Position numbers and translations under genes: made by a program | Origin: Lutraria lutraria | Taxonomy: Eukaryota; Mollusca; Bivalvia; Venerida; Mactridae | NCBI GenBank assembly: GCA_964023205.1 | Contig: OZ026842.1 | Span: 6,734,408 to 6,798,407, forward strand | Reading direction: 5' to 3' | Length of the DNA: 64,000 nucleotides | In this document: piece by piece, positions 47,209 through 58,600 of the stretch | Position numbering within the stretch: the first letter of the stretch is position 1 | Layout: every line of letters starts with the position of its first letter | The notes under the pieces: model-generated | What the model was told of the DNA's origin: nothing | The model's database searches: none | Seen by the model: only the letters and a program-made list of their open reading frames with translations

Positions 47209-48051
47209 TTATGCATGATGATATGTGAAAGTAAGAATGGAATGATCAGGTATTGTGGCACCACTTGGACTGATGTTCATGTCTGTCATAATTTTGTTTA
47301 AGAGGTGAACATTAAAATCAGAGCAGAGTGGAAAATTTTCATGTGAAGTGAGGATGTAGTCAACAACAGCAGAACCTTTTTTGGAAACTGATGTGAAATT
47401 ATCATTTTGTCCTCTACCATTTAACATACACATCAGATTATCGTTTAGGAAACATAAAAGTTTTTTGCCATATGAATTTGATTTTAAGTCCAGTGGGACA
47501 CGTGGTAATATGTCTTTGCCCTCAAAATCTTGTTTGGCACCCACACGAGCATTGAAATTTCCCATCACAATAAGTGGAACATAAGCTTCACGTAGGTGAG
47601 ACAGTTGTCTAAAAAACTGTTCGGAGGTATTCTCACGGCTCGATTGTGCTGGCGGAAGGTAGCATACACAAAGGAATAAACTAGAGCTATCATCTTTTTT
47701 CTTTTTTTCCAATTTAATCAGTAAGATATCTTCAACTGATTTATCTAGAATAATTATGTTGTAACGCTCTAGGAGATTATTATTTATAAAACAACCAACA
47801 CCCCCACTTCCACGCTTTGCCCTTGGATGTAAATTTAATCGATTGTGACCAATCCATTTGTATCCAGGTATGTTTAGTTGTTGTGTGTTTTTGAGGTGGG
47901 TTTCACATAAGCCTAATACATCAAAATTTGATGCAGAAATTATATTTTGTCTTAACTTATGACTCTTTTTAGTTCTTGGAGATATAGAAAATCCATTAAC
48001 ATTCCAAGAACCAAATTTAATAAAATTTTCATAGCTTTTATCACAGTACAT
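47209..48051 (-). CDS. APE-type endonuclease frame, array unit 6, catalytic Asp replaced
   Basis: 280 codons. GDFNAR has become GNFNAR (D165N; GAT to AAT, plus-strand base near 47560), plus AYVPL for AYAPL. It has the longer LEKKKKDD form and ENFIKF, as in unit 2. Loss of this Asp would be expected to inactivate an EEP nuclease. Confidence 0.8.
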   Translation of the reverse strand: MYCDKSYENFIKFGSWNVNGFSISPRTKKSHKLRQNIISASNFDVLGLCETHLKNTQQLNIPGYKWIGHNRLNLHPRAKRGSGGVGCFINNNLLERYNIIILDKSVEDILLIKLEKKKKDDSSSLFLCVCYLPPAQSSRENTSEQFFRQLSHLREAYVPLIVMGNFNARVGAKQDFEGKDILPRVPLDLKSNSYGKKLLCFLNDNLMCMLNGRGQNDNFTSVSKKGSAVVDYILTSHENFPLCSDFNVHLLNKIMTDMNISPSGATIPDHSILTFTYHHA

Positions 48052-48419
48052 CTTACCTGTTCACGCAATAAGCCATAGAGTCAAAGAAGTCATGAAGCAT
48101 GTAGACCAGAATGAGCACCAGTTGACTCAGGGATTGGGGGCACACTCTTTGCTGCCTGCAATTTTTAATTTCACACATAAGAGATAATACAATGTCACGA
48201 TGATGTGCATGGTCCAAACCTGTACAAAATAGCGAGCTTTAATTGACTTAATAATTAGGGAACACTTTCAGGCATTTGCCTAATATATTAAACAAATTAA
48301 GTCAGAATAGCACTCGTAAGAACCTTATAGTGTACATTATTATATTTTTTACATGTGGTAAATTGTAGTAAAGCATTGGTATCAGTTGACCTAGGGTTTG
48401 GGGTGAGATATTCTTGCAT

Positions 48420-48640
48420 CTGCAGACAACACAATGTTACACATACCCAAAACGATGTCACATAATTATGACATAATAAATGTCACACATTGGATTATTA
48501 AAAGTCATAATAAATGTCACAAATGGGATTATAAAATGTTACACATGATATAATACAATGCAAGAAATTGGATTATAAAATGTTGCACATATACAATGTC
48601 ACACATGAGATGATATAATATTCTCTTCATGTTTGTAATG
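48420..48640. repeat. Degenerate AATGTCACACAT minisatellite at the array edge
   Basis: Imperfect copies of AATGTCACACATGGGATTAT at spacings of about 28-50 bp from about 48428 to 48620, directly against the right end of the macrosatellite. A related ACAATGTCACGATGATG motif occurs inside the units. Confidence 0.5.
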
Positions 48641-49689
48641 TACATTTTGTCTAGTATTTTGGCTCCAGATACACATATCTTATTCTATATAATCATATTG
48701 TATAAACCATTTTGTGAGATTGCATATGATAATATGAAAAATTGTTTTTTTTGCAAAGTTTAGTTTGGTTTGGTTTTACGACGCACATACACACTTAAGG
48801 TCATACTGCACCGAACAGGAAATATTTTTTTAGTTAACTTGGGTGTTACGAATTTCAAAACAACAACCAGGCTCGAAAAACTACCTCATCCGCTGGAGCT
48901 AAGAGATGCTTAGACTCCAATAATTCAATCATATTTAGTTATCTTTTGTGATCATGCAGGGATAAACAGTGATTGCAATTGTGATGTCTTTTATAGAATT
49001 TGTTTTTACTGGAATAACTTTTTCTTCATATTCATTGTTTTCATTGTATGTGTACTCGTTGGAGACCTTTATCCGAACTGTACCTTTATCCGAACGGATG
49101 CATTTTCTCCTTTTGTATGCTGTACTTGTTGCTTCTCTTTTAATAGATGTTTAATAAATTGCTACGCAATCTGTCAGTGTGAATACACTAGCTTTTCATC
49201 AACATTGGGGCTCCATACGGGGATAATAGCTGGGTCTAATTGATCTAGCAAGTGTTTAGATATACCAGTACAATCTATGTCGTATTTCTTCATTATATTT
49301 CAATTCTAAAACAACAAATTTTTACAATATTCTGTATGAATTTAGGAATGAAACTGTCTTGTTTTCGTTTATTTTTTTTTCATAATAGAATGAAGTAAAC
49401 GCTACATAAATTGCCGTTCGGGTAAAGGTACAGTTGAGTTTAAAATGTTGCAGAATCAATACCCTTTTTGGACCCCTTTTTTGACACCAGACATGTACGT
49501 CACAAATGAAGAATTTCAATTTTTTTAACTTTTTTTCAAAATTTAATTTTTTTTATTAATTTTTTTTTTTTTCAAAATTTTAATTTTCTTTTAATTTCAA
49601 TGTTTCAGTTCCTCCATAATCGTTGTTTTGTCCAAGTATGAATGATATCTGGTCATTAATAACAAAGAAATGGGATTTTAAGCAAAATT
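48641..49689. other. Intergenic DNA, no gene seen
   Basis: Contains the diverged SINE-like block at 48765-48985, the short repeated phrase TACCTTTATCCGAACGG near 49080, and T-rich low complexity at 49520-49600. No exon supported. Confidence 0.4.
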
Positions 49690-50205
49690 TGACCTTGACG
49701 GTCAAGGTCATTTCAAGGTCAAGGTCAAATTAAGTTTGGACGTCCTATAGATCATGAACCAAGGACTGTTGTTTGTTAGTATGAAGACAATCCATTCATT
49801 AATTAACTTTTTACAGGAATTATAGCAAAAATGCAATAGTTTGACCTTGAGTGTCAAGGTCATTTCAAGGTCAAGGTCAAGTTTGATATGGTCTTCTTGA
49901 ATGTCTTGTCAAGTTGTTGTGCCCAAGTATGGACAAAATACATTGATTAACAACCAAGTTATAGCAAATTATAGCTAAAAACAAGCAAAATTCTACATTT
50001 AAACCTTGAATGTCAAGGTCATTTCTAAGTCAAGGTCAAATTTAGTATGGTCCACTTCAAGGTATTGCTCAAGAGGTTGTAATGCCTTAGTATGAAGACA
50101 ACCCATTCATTAACAGCCAACTTACAGCAAATTATAGCCAAAACAAGCAAAATGTATAACTTTGACCTTGAATGTCAAGGTCATTTCAAGGTCAAGGTCA
50201 AGTTT
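49690..50205 (+). repeat. Tandem 160-bp repeat with clustered AAGGTCA motifs
   Basis: Four copies, at about 49690, 49840, 50001 and 50161. Each opens with TTTGACCTTGA(A/C)(T/G)GTCAAGG and TCATTTCAAGGTCAAGGTCA, then GTATGGTC and CTTGAAGGTCTTGTC-like text. TCAAGGTCA is the extended half-site of ERR/SF-1 class nuclear receptors. The spacing and outer hairpin suggest a cored bivalve repeat; that family link is from memory. Confidence 0.7.
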
Positions 50206-50342
50206 AGTATGACCAACTTGAAGGTCTTGTCCAAAGGTATGTTGTGTCTAAGTATGAAGACAATCCATCCAGGAATGAACATTTTATGATCAATGTTAAA
50301 GCTTTCGGACGGCAACGGCAACTACGACAGTTCTATGACATA

Positions 50343-50371
50343 AGCTCTTTTCCTTCGGAAAAGGTCGAGCT
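50343..50371 (+). repeat. Stem-loop ending the cored repeat
   Basis: AGCTC and TTTTCC (50343-50353) pair with GGAAAA and GAGCT (50357-50371), with a 3-nt loop and a 4-nt bulge. It precedes TAAAAACC, where the 29-bp minisatellite starts. It could be the 3' hairpin of a Helitron-like or similar element; this is inference. Confidence 0.5.
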
Positions 50372-50375
50372 AAAA

Positions 50376-51285
50376 ACCATATGTAAAAAGCATGGACTTA
50401 TCATACCATGTGTAAAAAGCATGGACTTATAAAACCATGTGCAAAGAGCATTGACTTAAAAAAACATGTGTAAAGAGCATGTACTTATCATACCATGTGT
50501 AAAGAGCATTGACTTAAAAAACCATGTGTAAAGAGCATGGACTTATAAAACCATGTGTAAAGAGCATTGATTTAAAAACCATGTGTAAAGAGCATGGACT
50601 TATCATACCATGTGTAAAGAGCATTGACTTATAAAACCATGTGTAAAGAGCAATGACTTAAAAAAACATGTGTAAAAAGCATGGACTTATAAAACCATGT
50701 GTAAAGAGCATGGACTTAAAAAACCACGTGTAAAGAGCATGGACTTAAATAACCACGTGTAAAGAGCATTGACTTATAAAACCATGTGTAAAGAGCATTG
50801 ACTTATCATACCACGTGCAAAGATCATTGATTTATCATACCACGTGTAAAAAGCATGGACTTATCATACCATGTGTAAAAAGCATGGACTTATAAAACCA
50901 TGAGTAAAGAGCATTGACTTAAAAAACCATGTGTAAAGAGCATTGACTTAAAAAACCATGTGTAAAGAGCATGGACTTAAAAAACCACGTGTAAAGAGCA
51001 TTGACTTAAAAAATCATGTGTAAAGAGCATTGACTTATAAAACCACGTGTAAAGAGCATTGACTTATCATACCACGTGTAAAGAGCATTGACTTATCATA
51101 CCATGTGCAAAGAGCATTGACTTATCATACCATGTGTAAAAGGCATGGACTTATTAAACCTTGTGTAAAGAGCATGGACTTATAAAACCTTTTGTAAAGA
51201 GCATTTGACTTATCATACCATGTGTTAAGAGAATTGACTTAAAAACCTCATGTAAAGATCATTTGACTTATTAAGCAAAGTGCAA
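50376..51285 (+). repeat. 29-bp minisatellite, about 31 copies
   Basis: The unit reads ACCATGTGTAAAGAGCAT then TGACTTATAAA, with variants TGGACTTA, TATCATACC and CACGTG in place of CATGTG. Copies decay toward the right end. No frame runs through it. Confidence 0.9.
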
Positions 51286-51858
51286 ATAGTAAAATTGGTT
51301 CAATGCAAGATGATTCCTACTGCATTTCCACTATAATCACAGCTTAACTGGCCATATGATGGTCTGTTAGAAATCCCTATAAGAGCAATATTTCTCAAAT
51401 GTAATTCTTATACCAAACTGGTCCAGTGCAAGCCAATTCTTTAAAATTTCCTTTGCCATTTCGTTTAATCACTGTAGCCAGACTGGTTAACATGATCATC
51501 TGTAGAACTTGTGAGAATTTCCGAAGGTCCTCATTCCATGTGTTCACAAAATAGACATTGGGGAATTGTAGACCCCCAGGCACATTGGCTAAAACAATTG
51601 TCAATAAATTGATTTGTAATACTTTTTTCTTCTTAACTTTATAAGATTTAGACTAAAAACATAACAAATAAAACAACTGAGAAGAAACGCTCTTACATTT
51701 TTTATCAATCAATTGGTACTTTGTGGGCTACATCAAAGTTTTAATGTACCCTCTAAAAAATTTGGTTTTAGAGTTGTAGAATAAAAGAAACAAAATATCA
51801 ACGAGTTGCAGGTATCCTTGTGATGAACAACACAATACTAAAGACAACTTACAGAATT
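51286..51858. other. Non-coding DNA, no gene recognised
   Basis: A 69-codon minus-strand frame at 51604-51395 has no recognisable product and starts on ATG without splice support. Confidence 0.35.
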
Positions 51859-52045
51859 GTTTATTCAGCAAAAAGGTTTATGCTGTCTCCATTGCTGGCT
51901 TTCCATCTGCACTGGCCATTTGAGGTCCCTTCATCAATCAGGGGTTAGGGAGGGAGCAGGGGGGACCAACCCTAGGGCTCATCATAATAATGGGGACATT
52001 ATCTCCTCCATCCACTGACCAAGGATATCAGCTCATAGTCTTCTT
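51855..52045 (-). CDS. Possible last exon of an unrecognised minus-strand gene
   Basis: CTCTTTCTTCCACAG (52060-52046) is a strong acceptor. The frame after it, phase-shifted by two bases, reads EDYELISLVSGWRR then TAA (52001-51999). AATAAA on the minus strand near 51866-51861 could end a 3' UTR of about 140 bases. No upstream exon that joins it in frame was found in the window. The product is not recognised. Confidence 0.25.
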
Positions 52046-52519
52046 CTGTGGAAGAAAGAGAATGTAATAAGAATAGATAGCGGTTTGGGGCATTGCACTG
52101 CTATTTCTTTGTACAATATCTTGGAAAATTTGGAGTTAAAATCTTAAAAAATTGTTTTTATCCATTTAATCAGATTAGGCTTCCAATGATATAAAAAATT
52201 TAATTTTCCCAATATCATTTAAGTATTAATAACTAAGCTGTCATGATATAATAAATATACCTTACTCTGTGACTAAGGGGAGAAGAAATATGAAGATATT
52301 CAAGATAAACAATCAGTTCCTCAAAATTATGCAAAAATCCTTGTAAAGAATCTGCCTGAGTGTGTATGTACATTGTACATGTATACACATTTGTTATATT
52401 TGTCATGAATTTATTTAAAAAATATTTTTTACTATAAATCTGGAGTAGTGCAGCTATAAAGGTACCATGTAGGTAGGTAACTAATATAAACAATAGCAAG
52501 TCTAGGTTACAAAAAGATA

Positions 52520-53460
52520 ATACAAGAGCTGTGACTATATAGAGATAGCATGCTCAACTATATGTTAAGTTGCTTTAATACAGACTTATACAATAGCATG
52601 ATAGAGAATCAATTTTAGATTAAGAGATACAACTTCATCAAGAAATTTGTAAGTCTAATTTGAAAAAAAGTTGGCTAAAATTCGACATAGTATAGTTATG
52701 ACTGTTGGTAAGTGACTTGCAACAATTATAACCCTTAAAGGGATACACAGGCAGAATATGGCAAAACTATAAAATTTTAAAAAATTGCCCCAATTGCATT
52801 CAATATTTATAGGTTATTAGATGTGTATGGCGAAATATGCACGAGTTCTGAAGCGGACATATATTGCTTCTTCTCAGAAGAAATATAAAGGATATGATAA
52901 GACTTAATTAAACGTTATCTTTTATGTGTTTTTATGAGATTGAGACCAAATAAATATGAAAAAGAATATCAAAACGGTATCAATTATTTCTATCCTGATC
53001 CACGTGGGTAATGTTAGGAAATAACACTGTTTTAACATGAAAAACACTACACTTTTAAGCTGGGAGTGATTTTTATATTTCATTCGAACACTTTTATTTG
53101 ATATTGATTGAAAAACTCAAAAAGAAAATATGAAACAATTTTGCCTGTGTATCCATTTAAACACATGTATATGTTTTGTATGAAGTAAGGTACATGAATA
53201 CATTCACATCTAAAGATACAATCTATCATACAAAAACAAATTATGAAATTTTGAGTCCAAAAAGGGGCATAAATCAATTAAAATTCAGATAAGAGTTATG
53301 ACCCTTGGTCATGTACCTACAATTATAACCCCAAACAATTGCATGAAGTTACAAAAGAATAACTTTAGTGGATCTAAAGATACAACCTATCGTACAAAAA
53401 CTAAACATGACATTTTCTAATACAACAAAAGTGTCCCAAGACAGCGCGGTTGGCTATTGT
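52520..53460. repeat. Diverged copies of the 165-bp cored repeat
   Basis: CAAGAGCTGTGACTATATAG at 52524, then AGTTATGACTGTTGGTAAG, AGTTATGACCCTTGGTCATG and CAAGACAGCGCGGTTGGC at 53437 have the same phrase order as the macrosatellite sub-repeats. No gene supported. Confidence 0.4.
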
Positions 53461-53689
53461 TATTCTTGATAGTGTAATAGAATACTTAATAGATGTGTAA
53501 AGAACTACCCATAGCAACACAGCTAATTTGAATAATTGCCCGATATCAAAATCAAAGCGTTGATAGTTCGGGTAGCTTTATGACTTTTAAGTATTTTCTT
53601 GGTCTGCATTTTGAAGTACTTCAAGTTTAAGATCGCAGTCTTCAATAACAAATAACAAAACATCCAAGTTCAAATGATAACTTGATGCT

Positions 53690-54080
53690 GTTTTTGAGAA
53701 AACCATATCTCTCCCCCACCAATTAGTTGTATGTGCAAGAGTTGGAGATGGTGTGATGACAATCATCCTATGAAGTTTGAAGACTATGGGGTACTCAAGT
53801 AATTGAACAGAGACGAATTTTACATAAATGACCCCTGTGACCTTGACCTTACATTCATCTATTCACTAAGACTAATCATCTTACGAAGTTTGAAGAAACT
53901 TTGTCAAATGGTTCTATAATGATTGAACAATTTTTACATAAATGACCACTGCGATCTTGACCCCAAAAACAATAGGCATCAACTACTGAATATAACCAAT
54001 CGTCTTAAGAAATTTGAAGACTCTGGGTCAAATGGTTCTCAGTTATTGAGTACAGGCCTTTCCCAAGGATATTCTTCAGG
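53690..54080 (+). repeat. Imperfect tandem repeat with TGACCTTGACC motifs
   Basis: Three copies of about 120-150 bp sharing ATCATCCTATGAAGTTTGAAG, read as ATCNTCNTANGAANTTTGAAG, and ATAAATGACCNCTGNGANCTTGACC. Similar in style to the 49690 repeat. The 68-codon frame over it is incidental. Confidence 0.5.
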
Positions 54081-54788
54081 CACAGGGGCAACTTGCGAGA
54101 AATGTACAAACATTAAATATTATAAGTAAATTCTCACTTAAAACTATGTAATTTTAGTATTTTTTATCTAAATATAGAATGATATGATCGGTAATATTCC
54201 AATCACACCTATACCAGGTTGTCAATTCCCGTGATTACTAATGTTTAATACGATCTTCTTTTCTAAACATGATCTCAGGATTTTTCCCCCACCTACATTT
54301 TGTTTAAACCCTTTGGAAGATCATTTATGTACTCTTGAAATGAAATCAAAGCATTTCCATGTATGGAATTAACATTTCCCTTTACCTTTTTACTGCTGTT
54401 CATAAAACACTGGGTATGTACATGTACATGCAACTACAGTGTGTCAACCAGTTCCGATTATTAAGCAGTTCCGATTAACTTCAATTTCTTCTGCCTAAGT
54501 TGCCATTATAAAAAAATATTCTGTCCCTTGAAACGTCTCATATAAAAAGAAATGATATCACAACGTTATATGATGTTGAGTGCCCCATTTTTCGTGTAGG
54601 GAGATAAATGTTGTAAATAGTTATTCGAACTGATTGAATGACAAAGTTTGAAAATGACCCCATATGGAAATGAAAGCTTGCCCTCCTTTCAAGAGACATA
54701 CTTGCAGACGGAAAATAACTTTCATGGCTATGTTTTAAAATGTTAAATATATATTTTCAAGATTCTGCATAACTGTTATATTACTTAC

Positions 54789-54883
54789 CTTTTCAATGAA
54801 ATTCAGAATGCATCATCTGCATCATCTGGTAAAACTAGTGAGCATACGAGACTGTATCTGAATTTGCCCAGGGAATTTTTGTC
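54789..54883 (-). other. Possible internal exon, mostly non-coding
   Basis: CCCATTTCAG before 54883 and AAAAG followed by GTAAGT after 54789 are consensus splice sites 95 nt apart. All three frames contain stops, so it can only be untranslated, a terminal coding piece, or a non-coding RNA exon. It cannot feed coding sequence into the 52045 exon. Confidence 0.2.
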
Positions 54884-55221
54884 CTGAAATGGGGAAAAAA
54901 CATACTTTTTTGAGTTGGGGAATGCTTCCTTTTCCGGGAGGCAGTTAAAAAGGCAAACATCGCTTATTTCAAGTGATTTTTTAAAAATGTTCTATGGTCC
55001 ATTTCTCTTGTTAATCATTTCCCATTTTTGTAGGAAGTGAGTCACCGTTGTTAATGTCAAATTATTCCCGATGACCCTTCCCGATCACTTAAGATCAAAC
55101 GCCACTAATAGGAATCCCTTCAAGTTCACAGAGACACAGAGAGGTGTCAATTTGGCATATCAACGAAATAAGAATGCTTTCAATTGGTGTTATTTAACCT
55201 AATCTAAAATACTAAATAATC

Positions 55222-55606
55222 TAAAACAACTTTTTGTTAATTTACGCATGTATATGATTGAAATAAATACTTATAATTTATTCATATAATTCAGTTATTA
55301 CACAACTGAATTGATTATTGACGTGTGTATTGGGTTATGTGGAAATGATATAACAAATTAATATGAATCAGATAATTTATTATTATAAAAATTTCATCTG
55401 ACAAAAAAATTACATGTATGTGAGAGGGATATGCAATCGAAATATACATATTATCAATGAGAATTAAATTGGTACAAATTAATGCACATTTCTGCGCAGA
55501 CTGAACCAAAATATTATAATGAATAATATGATAATAATTTAATATATAATTACTGAAAGAAATTATAATATATCGTATCGATATTATAACCACTCTATAT
55601 TCAACT
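55222..55606 (+). repeat. Left flank of satellite array 1 (duplicated at 60471)
   Basis: AT-rich non-satellite sequence (from AACAACTTTTTGTTAATTT to TATTATAACCACTC) that recurs nearly unchanged at 60471-60855, 5249 bp away. Minus-strand frames of 92 and 69 codons in the two copies differ by an A-run length change, which argues against coding. Confidence 0.85.
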
Positions 55607-58600
55607 GGTCAGTGAAAATTAACCGACCATATAGGCAAAGAGGAAAAACACTGACCACATAGATAAAGAAGGATCAACAGACCATATAGAATAACACTGG
55701 AGTATATACGGATAAAATATGACAATAAATTCAACGATTATTTAACGCACCGATAATCACTCTGTATTCAACTGGTCAGTAAATTTAACTGACCATATAG
55801 ACAAAGAGGAAAAACACTGACCATATAGACAAAGAGGAAAAACACTGACCACATAGATAAAGAGGGATCAACAGACCATATAGAATAACACTGAAGTGTA
55901 TACAGACGAAATATGACAATAAATTCAACGATTATTTAACGCACCGATAATCACTCTGTATTCAACTGGTCAGTAAATTTAACTGACTATATAGACAAAG
56001 AGGAAAAACACTGACCATATAGACAAAGAGGAAAAACACTGACCACATAGATAAAGAGGGATCAACAGACCATATAGAATAACACTGCAGTATATACGGA
56101 TAAAATATGACAATAAATTCAACGATTATTTAACGCACCGATAATCACTCTGTATTCAACTGGTCAGTACATTTAACTGACCATATAGACAAAGAGGAAA
56201 AACACTGACCACATAGATAAAGAAGGATCAACAGACCATATAGAATAACACTGAAGTGTATACAGACGAAATATGACAATAAATTCAACGATTATTTAAC
56301 GCACCGATAATCACTCTGTATTCAACTGGTCAGTAAATTTAACTGACCATATAGACAAAGAGGAAATACACTGACCATATAGACAAAGAGGAAAAACACT
56401 GACCACATAGATAAAGAGGGATCAACAGACCATATAGAATAACACTGGAGTATATACGGATAAAATATGACAATAAATTCAACGATTATTTAACGCACCG
56501 ATAATCACTCTGTATTCAGCTGGTCAGTAAATTTAACTGACCATATAGACAAAGAGGAAAAACACTGACCACATAGATAAAGAAGGATCAACAGACCATA
56601 TAGAATAACACTGAAGTGTATACAGACGAAATATGACAATAAATTCAACGATTATTTAACGCACCGATAATCACTCTGTATTCAACTGGTCAGTAAATTT
56701 AACTGACCATATAGACAAAGAGGAAAAACACTGACCATATAGACAAAGAGGAAAAACACTGACCACATAGATAAAGAGGGATCAACAGACCATATAGAAT
56801 AACATTGGAGTATATACAGACGAAATTTGTCAATACATTCAACGATTATTTAACGCACCGATAATCACTCTGTATTCAACTGGTCAGTAAATTTAACTGA
56901 CTATATAGACAAAGAGGAAAACCACTGACCACAAAGATAAAGAAGGATCAACAGACCAGATAGAATAACACTGGAGTGTATACAGACAAAATATGACAAT
57001 AAATTCAACGATTATTTAACGCACCGATAATCACTCTGTATTCAACTGGTCAGTAATGTAACTGACTATATAGACAAAGAGGAAAAACACTGACCACATA
57101 GATAAAGAAGGATCAACAGACCATATAGAATAACACTGGAGTGTATACAGACAAAATATGACAATAAATTCAACGATTATTTAACGCACCGATAATCACT
57201 CTGTATTCAACTGGTCAGTAAATTTAACTGACCATATAGACAAAGAGGAAAAACACTGACCATATAGGCAAAGAGGAAAAACACTGACCACATAGATAAA
57301 GAGGGATCAACAGACCATATAGAATAACACTGAAGTGTATACAGACGAAATATGACAATAAATTCAACGATTATTTAACGCACCGATAATCACTCTGTAT
57401 TCAGCTGGTCAGTAAATTTAACTGACTATATAGACAAAGAGGAAAAACACTGACCACATAGATAAAGAAGGATCAACAGACCATATAGAATAACACTGGA
57501 GTATATACGGATAAAATATGACAATAAATTCAACGATTATTTAACGCACCGATAATCACTCTGTATTCAACTGGTCAGTAAATTTAACTGACTATATAGA
57601 CAAAGAGGGAAAACACTGACCATATAGACAAAGAGGAAAAACACTGACCACATAGATAAAGAGGGATCAACAGACCATATAGAATAACACTGGAGTATAT
57701 AGGGATAAAATATGACAATAAATTCAACGATTATTTAACGCACCGATAATCACTCTGTATTCAACTGGTCAGTAAATTTAACTGACCATATAGACAAAGA
57801 GGAAAAACACTGACCACATAGATAAAGAAGGATCAACAGACCATATAGAATAACACTGAAGTGTATACAGACGAAATATGACAATAAATTCAACGATTAT
57901 TTAACGCACCGATAATCACTCTGTATTCAACTGGTAAGTAAATTTAACTGACTATATAGACAAAGAGGAAAAACACTGACCATATAGACAAAGAGGAAAA
58001 ACACTGACCACATAGATAAAGAGGGATCAACAGACCATATAGAATAACGCTGAAGTGTATACAGACGAAATATGACAATAAATTCAACGATTATTTAACG
58101 CACCGATAATCACTCTGTATTCAACTGGTCAGTAAATTTAACTGACCATATAGACACAGAGGAAAACCACTGACCATATAGACAAAGAGGAAAAACACTG
58201 ACCACATAGATAAAGAAGGATCAACAGACCATATAGAATAACACTGAAGTGTATACAGACAAAATATGACAATAAATTCAACGATTATTTAACGCACCGA
58301 TAATCACTCTGTATTCAACTGGTCAGTAAATTTAACTGACTATATAGACAAAGAGGGAAAACACTGACCATATAGACAAAGAGGAAAAACACTGACCACA
58401 TGGATAAAGAGGGATCAACAGACCATATAGAATAACATTGGAGTGTATACAGACGAAATATGACAATAAATTCAACGATTATTTAACGCACCGATAATCA
58501 CTCTGTATTCAACTGGTCAGTAAATTTAACTGACTATATAGACAAAGAGGAAAAACACTGACCACATAGATAAAGAGGGATCAACAGACCATATAGAATA

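Larger units (their letters stand above)
27048..48419 (-). repeat. Macrosatellite: six full units plus partial ends, each with an endonuclease frame
   Basis: Full units measured at the endonuclease start: 27892-31255 (3364 bp), 31256-34438 (3183), 34439-37800 (3362), 37801-41162 (3362), 41163-44524 (3362), 44525-48051 (3527). A partial unit follows at 48052-48419. The left end is inside the LINE (homology stops at about 27048, left of AATTTATGTTTATGCATG). The right end is near GGGGTGA at 48405-48419. Units are head to tail. Each has, from left to right on plus: 0.75-1 kb non-coding, a SINE-like block, 165-bp sub-repeats, a hairpin and palindrome region, then the endonuclease frame on minus. 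Middle units are the most alike and end units the most diverged, as expected from unequal exchange. Confidence 0.95.

Noticed and set aside
54789..54883. Coding exon joining the 52045 exon
   Set aside because: All three frames of the 95-nt piece contain stops, so it cannot carry a reading frame into the next exon.
55315..55593. 92-codon minus-strand frame in the array flank
   Set aside because: AT-rich I/Y/S composition; the duplicate copy at 60633 ends earlier because of an A-run length change.
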